Part shown: positions 49,760 through 60,553 of the stretch, piece after piece
How positions within the stretch are numbered: the first letter of the stretch is position 1
Layout of the letters: each line of letters opens with the position of its first letter
Source: Tillandsia leiboldiana
Taxonomy: Eukaryota > Streptophyta > Magnoliopsida > Poales > Bromeliaceae
Assembly (NCBI GenBank): GCA_029204045.2
Contig: CM055065.1
Location: forward strand, 7,814,297 to 7,878,296
Reading direction: 5' to 3'
Length of the DNA stretch: 64,000 nucleotides
Translations under genes and position numbers: made by a program
Notes under the pieces: model-generated
The model's database searches: none
What the model saw: the letters and a program-made list of their open reading frames with translations, nothing else
What the model was told of the DNA's origin: nothing

Positions 49760-52360
49760 TGTGATGATCCGGACTTTTGTAGAAGCCTTTACAGCTTTAA
49801 TAGTGATTACAGGAAGCTTACACAATGTATCGGAGCTCGTAGTGTCGAAAACGGATTTTTAAAATGGATCCGGCATGAAAAACGGAGCAAATTGGCTTTT
49901 CCGGGGGCTTTCGGCAAAATTTCGGATGAGAATTTGGTGAAATGGACGACGGATTTGGACTCAGCGCGCGAAAACGATCAAAATGGTATATTCACTTAAT
50001 TTTCGGCACAAATTACTGTTCACGCCGGAACAGTAATTCCGGCTGCCGGAAACACTGTTCCGGCGACCGGCGGCAGGCGGCACACGGCGGCGCACGGCGG
50101 AGCAAGGCGGCGCAGGGGCGGAGCAGGGCCGCGGGCAGCGCGGGCAGGCGCGGGCAGCGCGCAGGCACGGGGTCCACAGAATAGGCGTGCACCGGGTGCA
50201 CCGAAGACTCAGAAGGCCACGTGGCAGTCTCTGATTGGTCCGGCGGTGTCAAGGGTGGCGGCTTGCCCCTGACACGTGGCGCGCTGTGATTGGCCGACAC
50301 GATCCGGAAGACCCGGCGCGTGGACCGGGCTCGTGCGCCCCGTGGACCACGTGGGACACGTGGCGGCTGTTCATTGGCGGGCGCACGGCCGCCCACGTGT
50401 GCCGGGCGCGTGAGAAACGTGGGCGGCGGGGGACACGTGGCGCGTTTTCATTGGCTTGTACGGCTGTTTCGTGTTCTGTGAGGCGTGGCGCAATCTGATT
50501 GGCCGGATTTGGTGTTTCCTGTTCGGCCTGGGATCTGGTGTGGAGCCCGAATAGGATTTTGGCCCATTATCAATACCCTTCTCTCTCTCTCTGCCATTTC
50601 CGAGTTTTAGAGAGAGAAAATGAGAGTGAGCCCTTAATGAAAGTTTTTACTTTCTCTGTCCTCTATCTACCCTAGCAATTTCAGAATTTTTGGAGTTGCC
50701 GACAGCGAGTTATCTGCGACGCGGTGTACTGCGACGATTTTCAGTTTCGGCCCATTTTCTGTCGCAGTTCAGTCGGAAATTCCCTGTGAGCAAACCAGGA
50801 GGAATTTTTGGATGATTTCTGCGACAGCATGTTCCTAAGAGGTAAGGCTTCATTTTCCGTGTTGATCGCTTCACCTCGTTTCGCACTTTTGGCACGGTTT
50901 ACGAGGCATCTCTAAGCCCCTGTTTTGGTGGTAGTTTTTCTGGACTGCAGAGCCTTCTCGGATTTTTATCTCTGCACTTGGGTATCGGAATTCAACGTTT
51001 GAGGACTCGATTGACATCTACGCTTCGCGAGGATCGCCGTCGTATTTTTATTGGAATTTTTGGAATTTACCTCAAAGGTGATAATAATGCTTCTTTTGGA
51101 CAGAAATTTCAGCAAAACTGTACACATGGAATTTTGTATTGTTTGTGATGTTTGGGCTATATCTTTGTATCCAGGAGGAGTTTTTGGGTGTTTTTAGGCC
51201 CGTTGGAATTGTGGGAATCTGAGGATTTATCCCCGTGCAGTTTCAGCTTATTTGGATCTTGGTTTAACGCGCGCTACAGGTGGGTGACCTTGTCTTCAAG
51301 ATTGATGGACTGGACATTAATTCTATTATAGTAGGATTATGCATGATTGTGAGTTTAATTGGATAGCATGCTAGAATGTGAGTATAGATATTCCTGGACA
51401 TAGTGTTATACTCGCCCGGGTAGTGGGCCGAGTGGTCGGAATTCTTTTTAGTGTGGGATTCATGTTACACTCGTGCCTGAGAGCAGAGTGGACTCTGGTA
51501 GTTGTACTTGGACGTTTATCTGTGGTGGGAGCCGTTTGGGTAAACGGCCGTCCCGAGATGTCTTGTTTCCTTGTTTTACTTGTCGCCACTGTGTTAGTGG
51601 CAGTTGCATATCGGTGTTAGTAGGACCTAGGACCCAGACAGATTTTAGACACACATGATTTCTATAAACTAATGTTTTCTTCCAAATTTCGAGGGGTCGC
51701 CGGAGCCTGTTCTTGTTTGATTTGGGTGAAGGTAATAGCCCTTCGGAGTTTGGAAAATAAGACTTATTTAAACAGATTTTCTTGAAAGAACTAAAATATA
51801 TTAATTTGGGTTTCTCAGATTAAAATAGTTTTCAGTAACAACTGTCATCTTTTTATTACAACTTCCTCACCCGAGAGAGTTTGGGTGATCTGGGTTCTAG
51901 GGGCCGTTCCTCTTCGGGACGAAAGCTACGGGGGCTGTGCCTGGAACCTGTTCTTGTTTGATAGGGTTGTAGGTGTTGGTCTCCCGAAACTTTCGGACCC
52001 TGGTTGGTGTCTTCCGCATGTTGTACCAAGGTTGTCGCGCTCCCGAACTGTAAGGGGGTCGGGAACCTTGATGGGCGGAGCCTGGAGTCTGTTCTTGTTT
52101 GATTGGGGCTCTAGGCGCCGACTTATCGGGGTTTTCGAACCCTTATGGTGTCGGTCCTTTCTGTGTTATCTATGAGTTTGGGTTCTATGTGGGAGCCGTT
52201 GGGTTGACGGTGGTCCCGACTGTGAGTATTTCCAGTCAGTGAGTTAGAGATGAGATGTCAGTTACTGTCGTTCTTGTTGATCATGGATTTGGACTATAGC
52301 CTGCATGAGCCATTTGAGCTCGACAGAGATGCGCGGATACTTTCCTCGGTGGGGTCGCGC
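49760..52360 (+). mobile_element. Gypsy LTR copy II (plus orientation), right part cut off
   Basis: Starts TGTGATGATCCGGAC and is the inverse of copy I over most of its length (for example 51024-51060 against 37290-37325, 51680-51720 against 36430-36470, and 52200-52355 against 35860-35990). It stops at GGGTCGCGCC where copy III begins. Five modules of CACGTGG plus ATTGG lie at 50217-50505. The remaining right part would be beyond the window. Confidence 0.75.
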
Positions 52361-52817
52361 CTGTGGTGACCCAGATCTCTGCAGGGCTTCTACAGTGCGA
52401 TTAGCAGCTTCTGGAGGCCTTTGTGGCATGTCGGCGGTGTTTCTGCACCAATTTGGACTCAAGTGATGGACTTCGGGTGTATAATAGATCACGTGAGTGA
52501 TCGGAGTACCCCGTCGGATATTTAGAAGTGGTTTCGCGCGAAATGGTTATTAAAATTGGACTCAGCGCGAAATTTGAGTAAAGAACACTTCTCCGGGAAT
52601 TTTCGGCAAATTTTAGAAGTGGAATTGGGCCGAACGGACTTCGGATTTGGATTCAGCGCGCGAAAACGGTCAAGATGGACTATTTACTTGTATTTTTCGG
52701 AACCCGGATGACCCGGCACTTTTTTCGAGGCAGTGGGTTACTGTTCCGGCCGGCCGGGCATCGCCGGCGGCGGCGGGCAGCGGCGGAGCGCGGCGGCGCG
52801 AGCTCGGGCAGGCGGCG
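52361..52817 (+). mobile_element. Gypsy LTR copy III, left part, inserted in copy II
   Basis: TGTGGTGACCCAGATCTCTG is the start of the same LTR family (compare copy I read from 49682), appearing in the middle of copy II. It continues through ATTCAGCGCGCGAAAACGG and stops at 52817 where the next element starts. Confidence 0.7.
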
Positions 52818-55800
52818 TGTGGTGTTCTGGTTTTCCCCATGCAGCTTTTCCGTTGAATCCATTGTGTAGAACACCTAGTGATGGTGTGTTTGGCCCACGG
52901 TGCATCAAAAGGGTGCCACCGATGGACCCTGTGTGACATTTTTTAGCCGAGTTGGCCTTCGGCTGTATTTGCCGAATTTTAGAAAAGGAATTGGGCCAAA
53001 CAGAGTTCGGATTTGAATTCAGCGCGGAAAAACGCTTGAAAACGACTATTTATTTGTCGAATTTGGAGTCCGGATGACCAAAAACGGGCTTCCGGAGGTT
53101 TCGGGGGGATTCGGGTGCATGGGGGTACCCCGTGGACCGGCCGGAGCCACGTGGCGGCCCATTATTGGCCGGCTCACGTCGCTCGGTCCACGGGGAGGCG
53201 CGGCCGGTGCATGGGCCGCGCGGCGGGCCACGTGGCATGCGCGGAGTGGCGGGCTCACGCAGCGCGGCTCAGCGGATGCGCGCGGTTCTGGTGGACCGGG
53301 AGTAGCACACATGTCGCCCGGGGATTGGTGGGCTCAGCTGGGCGCGGTCCACGGGCGCGTGGGGCAGCGCCTCGGGGCGCGTGCCGGTGCAGGGCGCCAG
53401 TGCGGCTGGTCGGCCGCACATGGCCCGCACTCGAGTGCGGGCCACGTGTCGGCCGGCCAGGGGGCGGGTGCATGCACCGCCCCCAGCTGGCCCCTGCCAC
53501 GCGGCGGCCACCCAGTCGCCCCGCACAGCTGTTTGCTGTGCGGGGGACACGTGGCCGCTCCAGGGGATTTCGGGCGGTCGGACGGGGGCCGTCCGACCTG
53601 CTTAGCGGATTCGGGCGCCCGAAAGTGGCGCCCGAATCCACTAATTTTGGGGGGGGGGTGTTGGTAGCCTATAAATAGGGCCTTTTGGGCCCCTTTTGCT
53701 CTCTTTCTGAGCAGATTTTCACAGGGCACCCTTAAGGAAAAACCTTCCTCCACCTGAAACCTTTCTTGCTGATCATTCCTGGGGATTTTAGGAGTGCGTT
53801 TTTCGAGGTTGGCCATTTTCCGGCGCGGCGCGACGCTCGTTCTTCGACGACCCGTTTCGTCCCTTCACAGTGTTTAGGCTCCCCCGGCTCACCCCGACCT
53901 CCGATTCGGGTGATTCTTGCGCCATTGGACTATTGACAGGTAGGGCTTCATTTTTGATGTTTTGAGTTTCCCCTGGTTTTCATGTGGATTTTGAGTTTCC
54001 CGAGCTTCTTTGTGACCCATTTTTCCTCGCGGAGTTTTGGACAGCACCTGATTGATTTGGCCATAACTTCGCGCTCAGGCGACGGATCGAGGCGATTCAA
54101 AAGGCGTTTTTCATCTACATCTCGCAAGGAATCTCCTGGAATTTTCTCAGATTTTCCTGAACATTTTCAGAAGGTGGAAACCTCCTTTCTCTGTAGTCTT
54201 TTGGTACAGAATTTCTGCACAGTTTTGTTTGGGGTGCCTCCCTTGCCGAATTTGTATCTCAGCGAAGGAAGCTCGGTTTTGAACGTGCAGGTACTCGTTT
54301 CGACGGGTTCGTCGCAAGGAACGCAACGGTAATTTTCTGGGAATATTCTGAGCACCCTTCGCAGGTGAAAATCTGAGAACTTTAGACCGATTAATTTGGG
54401 ACAGATTTTGTGATGTTTGAAGGACTAAAGTTATGTATGTTCTTCTTGGAGATTTGGTACAGTGTTGCGGTGAGCTTTTGGTGCGAGCGCGTGTTTTCGC
54501 ATTTGGGACAAGGATTTTAGCGCTCGAGGTGGGTACCGTTGTTAACCTCTTATTTTGGACAACCCACTAGGCATATTGGAGCTTGTATTTTGTAATATGG
54601 CCAACATACTAGTAAAAATGAACAGAGCATGCTTAATGAAAAGAAAAGGGCTCACGATTGATACTTGTATCTTTAGAGGACTAGACACTAATAAATGGTA
54701 ATAACCGGCTAAATCTGTTTCATACTTAATGTTTATTGAAGGACTTAGGCATGTGTCTAAATCAGCTTATGGCAGGTTAATATTTTGGATATTTTTACCC
54801 AAGGCATAATGTAAGAATTGGAATATTAAAATTATCTTGCTTAGTAAAGGACTTTTGCATGCTTGAATGGTCACCTAGTTAGGCCACCTTCTTCTGCTGC
54901 ACTATTATGCTGGAATTGACTTAGGAGAAACCATGATTTTATTTTCTCCAGTTACCTAGTCATAGAGGATATTATGCTCAGGTAGAGCAGGGGCTGGGAT
55001 AGTGTAGTCAGTCGTTGGGATTTTGGGGCAGGCAGGTTGAGGGCAGGGTAATTGCGGCAACCGCGGATTTTGGGCGGTTGACCGGACAGTTGTTATTGCA
55101 TCAGATCGGGGAGAGGATTTGGGCTTCTTTTAGGGGATGATTTCCCACTCAGATCAGTGTCATGATCCAGTCCTGCTGACTTATTCTACTATGATACTTG
55201 TTACTACGACCTTGAGTCCTTGAGACTCCTATCCCCTATCGGTGCTATGCATTGGCCGGCATACCCGATTTGGCAAGTATAGTGTGCACGTTATACAGAT
55301 CTTGAGTCCTTGAGACTCCTATCCCCTATCGGTGTTATGCGTAGGCTGGCATACCCGATTTGGCAGGCATAGCAGGCAGTACCGGTGTTTGCTAGTGTAC
55401 AGATTGGGTTAGTCAGGCAGGCATTTATATTCTGATGCATATATTTAGCTATCTTTTTAGCTGGGCATGTAGAGGCATATTAGTGGTAGCTTTTATCTAT
55501 AGCCATACTTATAGTTTACCACATTTATTCTTTTCGCCTCGGGTAGTCCTAGTGGGCATGTTCGAGTTGAGGTTTACCCACTAGGGGAGGCTACTGTTTT
55601 TATAGTAGTTCTCACCCCCACTGTTTTTCCCTCTCCTTTTCCCCTTTGTTTTGCAGAGTCTTCTGTGGGAGTTGCGGGACCCTCTTCTCAGGACCGAGGT
55701 AAGAGGATCGTCGATTAGCTAGCTGCTTCCCTGACCCAGAGTTCTGTAGATTTTGATGTATTCCCAGTACACTCAGACGGTTGTATTTTCCTTTTTTTTT

Positions 55801-56057
55801 GGGTCTGGCTTCGGCCAACTGGATGTATTTTATTTTGTGAGCTGGGAGAGACACTTGTATATTTTGAGAGCTATGTTGTACTTTCCTTTACAGTATTTGT
55901 CTGAGATGTACTAATTTTAGTTTAGCTCTGGTTTATGCTCCTTTATTATATCTGTCTATCTGAGCAGGTTACCAGCGCTTCGTGTACACGGGAAATTCCG
56001 TGTGCACGGCGGATCTGTAGACGAGCCCGGGTTCTGGTTTACTCCCGGGGCGTGACA
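52818..56057 (+). mobile_element. 5' LTR of the Tekay-like element
   Basis: TGTGGTGTTC..GGCGTGACA. TATA box TATAAATA at 53670-53677, with a GC-rich region full of CACGTG motifs at 53140-53560 upstream of it. A tandem repeat of about 90 bp (each starting CTTGAGTCCTTGAGACTCC) is at 55211-55375. Confidence 0.9.
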
Positions 56058-56065
56058 GATTAAGA

Positions 56066-56077
56066 TGGTATCAGAGC
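56066..56077 (+). promoter_or_regulatory. Primer binding site of the Tekay-like element
   Basis: TGGTATCAGAGC, complementary to initiator methionine tRNA, eight bases after the LTR end (GATTAAGA between). Confidence 0.85.
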
Positions 56078-56350
56078 TTAGGGATAGGTCAGTTGGGACT
56101 TAGGAAACCCTAGGCTTTTGGCGGACCCTAGGACGGCAGGGCGTGAGTGGCGTGATATTTTGCGAAAGTCGGTGATTTTAGTCATTTGACTCTTCCAGTG
56201 AGTGAAGAGGGATCGACATATCCTATTCCTGTTGAACAATTATGTTGGCTGCAGACAACATAAAGTTACAGAAATAGGGGGATGTCTTTGACTTTCGCTA
56301 GATTGGGTCGTGTGGGGTTTTGTGGCTGATTTCTGGTTTCCTGTGGCAGG

Positions 56351-57616
56351 ATGTCGCCCCGTCGTCGTTCTCCCACCCGGGGTACTCCCACACCTTCCGA
56401 GGAGTCGGAGCGGGTGGTATCCGCCGAGTTGGGAGAACTGCGGGCCTTGGTGACCCAGTTAGTGGCGAGGAGCTTTCGTCAGGACCAGCGCCTGGAGCAG
56501 TTGCTGGCGCAGCAGGGTGACTTAGCGGTTGGCGGGGGGGCCGGGGTTGCAGAGCAACGTCCAGACAGAAAACGCCCAGCCCCAGATGATGATGGACAGG
56601 CCAGTTCTAGGAGACCACCATGACCCCCGCGGCCCCAGTCTTGTGGCCGTGGGCGTCTTGATCGACGAGGACTTGGTAGATCTCAGAGACCACCGCAGCA
56701 GCAGTCTCGACAGTCTCGGGCGTCGGTCCAGTGCTTTTTCTGTAGAGGGCAACATCCATCTGATACCTGTGGCTTGAGGGGGGGTCGATGCTTCCGATGT
56801 GGACAGCCAGGCCACATCCGACCTACGTGCCCCTTTCGGACCTTAGTAGCACCTCCTTCAGCATTGGCCCCTACCGCATCCCAGCAGAGTTCGCGATCAC
56901 GACTACAGATACGGCAGCAGCAGGCGAGGCAGCCCCGGTCTACAGATGGGTGTGTTTTCTGTAGGGGTCAGCACCCCTCTGATACTTGTGATTTGAGGCA
57001 TGGTCGTTGTTTTCGATGTGGGCAGTCTGGCCACATCCGAGCTACTTGCCCTTATGCGTCATCGACGGCTCCTTCCTCGGCACCTGTTCCTTCTGCGCCC
57101 CAGCAGCGGCCCCATGCTCCAGCAAACGGGGCTCCTTCCTCCCCACCTACAGACTACAGACCCCCGGCACAGAGTGGGCAAGGCTACGCCGCCCAGGTAG
57201 AGGACTCCGCAGCAGCCAACCACGTGGTGGCAGGTATCACTTTACTTTTTGGTACTAGAGCTCGCACTTTATTTGATACCTGTGCATCACATTCTTTTAT
57301 CAGTAGATCATTTGCATCATCCCATGGACTAGAGTTAGGTCGGTTGCCACATGCATTAGTGGTACAGATCCCCGAGCATACTTTGCATGTAGAGGAGTGT
57401 TGTTGGTCTTGCCCGGTACAGGTTGAGTCTTGGATTTTGCCAGCGGACCTGATGGTCCTTAATCAGCTGCGAGATTTCGACATAGTGCTTTGGATGGATT
57501 GGCTGGCTCGCTATTTCGCGACGATTGATTGCGCCGCGAGGACTGTGACTTTTAGCGAGCCAGGCCAGGAGGTGTTTATTTTTAGGGGGTGTCGGAGTGC
57601 TTCTTTGCCTCAGTAG
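56351..57616 (+). pseudogene. Gag-protease of the Tekay-like element, capsid deleted
   Basis: ATG at 56351 opens a 90-residue N-terminal part (SPRRRSPTRGTP, ELRALVTQLVARSF) that stops at 56621. The roughly 200-residue capsid domain expected next is absent; the sequence passes straight to the basic RGRGQS-type linker and zinc knuckles in another frame. The knuckle region is duplicated: CFFCRGQHPSDTC then CFRCGQPGHIRPTC, and again CVFCRGQHPSDTC then CFRCGQSGHIRATC. Then comes the aspartic protease with FDTCASHSFIS, where Cys replaces the catalytic-loop Gly of DTG. The reading frame ends at 57616. Confidence 0.82.
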
Positions 57617-60507
57617 CTTCGACTTCTCGGGCGAGGCAGATGTTGCGCAGTGGATGCGTGGCCATTTTGGCTCGTGTGGTTAAGGAGCCTATGGCGGCAC
57701 CGGGACTCGCGGATATCCCTATTGTCCACGAGTTCCCGGATGTGTTTCCACCGGAGTTGACTTGTATGCCGCCGGATAGGGAGATCGAGTTTTGATTGAC
57801 GTAGTCCCAGGAACTGCGCCAATCTCTTAGGCTCCTTATCGTATGGCACCGGCTGAACTGCGAGGGTTAAAGGTGCAACTTCAGGATTTGATGGATAAAG
57901 GTTTTGTGAGACCAATTGTATCGCCTTGGGGAGCGCCAGTGCTATTTGTGAAGAAGAAGGACGGGTCACTCCGACTGTGTGTTGATTATCGAGAGCTGAA
58001 AAAGTGACCATTGAGAACAAGCACCCTTTTGCCGCGCATTGATGACCCATTTGATCAGCTGCAAGGGTCTTGTGTCTTCTCCCAGATTGACTTACAGTCT
58101 GGTTACCACCAATTGAAAGTGAAGGCTGAGGACATTCCGAAGACAGCATTCAGGACGCGGTATGGGCATTATGAGTTTACCGTCATGCCTCTTGGATTGA
58201 CAAATGCCCCTGCTGTTTTTATGGATTTAATGAACAAGATCTTTCGACCATACCTGGATCGGTTCGCCGTGGTATTTATTGATGATATCCTGATCTATTC
58301 CCGGAGTGATGTGGAGCACGAGGAGCACCTGAGGATTGTGCTGCAACTTCTCAGAGAGAGGAAGTTGTATGCCAAACTATTTAAGTTCGAATTTTGGCTT
58401 AGAGAGGTTACCTTTTTGGGACATATGATCTCCGCCGCAGGAGTGGCTGTGGACCCGGCGAAGCCTGAGGCAGTCCGGGATTGGCCCCGACCAACGACGG
58501 TATCAGAGGTTCGCAGTTTTATGGGCCTAGCCGGATACTACCGTCGGTTTGTGGAAGGTTTTGCGAAACTTTCCACACCCCTCACTCGCCTGACTCGTAA
58601 AGGGATTAAGTTTATTTGGAGTGAGGATTGCCAGAGGACCTTTGAGGAATTAAAGAATAGATTGATGACGGCTTCTATCCTTTCCCTCCCTGTTATGGGG
58701 AAAAGGATATGTGATTTACAGTGATGCATCGCACAGTGGGCTTGGTGGCGTGCTGATGCAGGAGGGTAGGGTGATCGCTTATGCCTCGCGGCAACTGAAG
58801 GATTACCCTACCCACGATTTAGAGCTAACTGCAGTGATTTTTGCACTGAAGTTGTGGCGCCATTATCTGTATGGGGAGCACGGCGAGATTTTTACAGACC
58901 ACAAGAGCTTGAAATACTTGTTCAAGCAGAAGGAGCTCAACATGAGGCAACGTAGATGGTTAGAATTGTTGAAAGACTATGATGTGGATATACTCTACCA
59001 TCCTGGCAAGGCCAATGTGGTCGTTGATGCCCTGAGCAGGAGAGCAGTACAGAGCCTATCCTTGATGATCACCGATCAGGCGCCATTACTTGAGCAGAGG
59101 AGGCGGTTAGAGCTCGAGGTTGTGTCCCCTGGGGTCTTGGCTAGACTTATGTTTCTAGTCGTGCAGCCCACTCTGTTGGACAGGATTCAAGAGAAACAGA
59201 GTGAGGACCCCCACTTGATGAGGATTCGAGAGCAGATTTTGGGGGAGGCCCACTATACACCTTATACCATCCATCCTGGAGGGACTAAGATGTATAGGGA
59301 CCTCAAGGCACAGTTCTGGTGAAGCGGGATGAAAAGAGACATTGGGAGATTTGTGGCACATTGCTTAACTTGTCAGCAAGTAAAGGCTGAGCATCGTGTA
59401 CCTGCTGGCAAGTTGCAGAGCCTCCCAATCCCTGAATGGAAATGGGAACATGTTACCATGGATTTTGTCACCGGGTTGCCGAGGGCACAGTCTGGAGCAG
59501 ACGCGATCTGGGTAGTCGTGGACAGACTCACCAAATCCGCTCACTTTTTACCGGTACAGGTGACTTGGCCACTCGAGCGACTGGCACAGCTGTATTTGGA
59601 TGAGGTGGTGAGATTACATGGCGTGCCTGCCTCCATTGTATCTGATCGAGATTCGAGGTTTGTTTCGCGCTTTTGGAGAAGTCTACAGGCCACTTTGGGG
59701 ACGCAGCTCAGTTTCAGCACGGCATTTCACCCACAGACAGACGGACAGTCAGAGCGGACTATACAGATTCTCGAGGACATGCTCCGGGCTTGCACACTAG
59801 ACTTTGGAGGAGGTTGGGTGCGACACTTATCACTGGCAGAGTTTGCGTACAACAATAGCTTTCAAGCGAGCATCCAGATAGCTCCGTTTGAAGCATTGTA
59901 TGGACGCAAGTGTCGCTCTCCACTTTATTGGAGCGATGTGGGTGAAAGACGAACTTTGGGGCCAGAGTTGCTGCGAGAGGCAGAGGATAAAGTCAGAATA
60001 ATCAGGCATCATCTCCAGACAGCTCAGAGCAGACAGAGGAGCTACGTAGATGTGCGGAGGCCAGACCTTGAGTTTATGGTTGGAGATTATGTCTTTTTGA
60101 AAGTCTCGCCTTCAAAGGGAATCCGGAGATTTGAGATTCGTGGGAAACTGAGCCCTCGTTATATTGGACCTTTTGAGATATTGGAGCGCATAGTGCCAGT
60201 TGCCTACAGGCTTGCACTTCCTCCCAGGCTTGCCGGTGTTCACGATGTATTTCATGTATCGACTTTGAGGAGGTATGTTTATGACCCGTCACATATCATC
60301 GATGTCACCCCACTGGAGATTGCCGAGGACCTGAGCTTTGTTGAGCGGCCACTGAGGATCTTGGACCGCGAGGTTAGAGAGTAGCGCAGTCGGGCCATCC
60401 CTTATGTGAAGATCCTCTGGAGCAGTCATGATGAGCGCGAGGCTACCTGGGAGCTAGAGTCAGCGATGATGGATGCTTCCCCCCATTTGTTCGAGGCCCC
60501 GGCTTGA
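57590..60507 (+). pseudogene. Pol of the Tekay-like element (RT, RNase H, integrase, chromodomain)
   Basis: Fragments in changing frames: FPDVFPPEL (57740), PYRMAPAELRGLK (57835), reverse transcriptase SQIDLQSGYHQ (58080), MPLGLTNAP (58185) and the catalytic FIDDILIYS (58275), RNase H YSDASHSGLGG (58713) and DHKSLKYL (58900), integrase zinc region HCLTCQQVKAEHR (59358), core MDFVTGLPR (59460), SDRDSRF (59640), HPQTDGQSERT (59730), then YIGPFEI and a chromodomain-like VKILWSSHDEREATWELE (60400-60460) with stop TGA at 60505. Breaks: frameshifts near 57795, 58003 and 58700, TGA at 59320 and TAG at 60382. The order RT-RH-IN plus chromodomain identifies a chromovirus; long LTRs favour the Tekay/Del lineage. 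Confidence 0.88.
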
Positions 60508-60542
60508 GGTATGGCTTCTGTTTCGAGGACGAAACCTTTTTA

Positions 60543-60553
60543 GTGGGGGAGGA
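60543..60553 (+). promoter_or_regulatory. Polypurine tract of the Tekay-like element
   Basis: GTGGGGGAGGA directly before the 3' LTR, following the typical TTTCGAGGACGAAAC segment. Confidence 0.8.

Noticed and set aside
35025..52360. Copies I and II as the two LTRs of one element
   Set aside because: They are in opposite orientation, only 77 bp apart, and copy I has its own CCAGC duplication at both ends.
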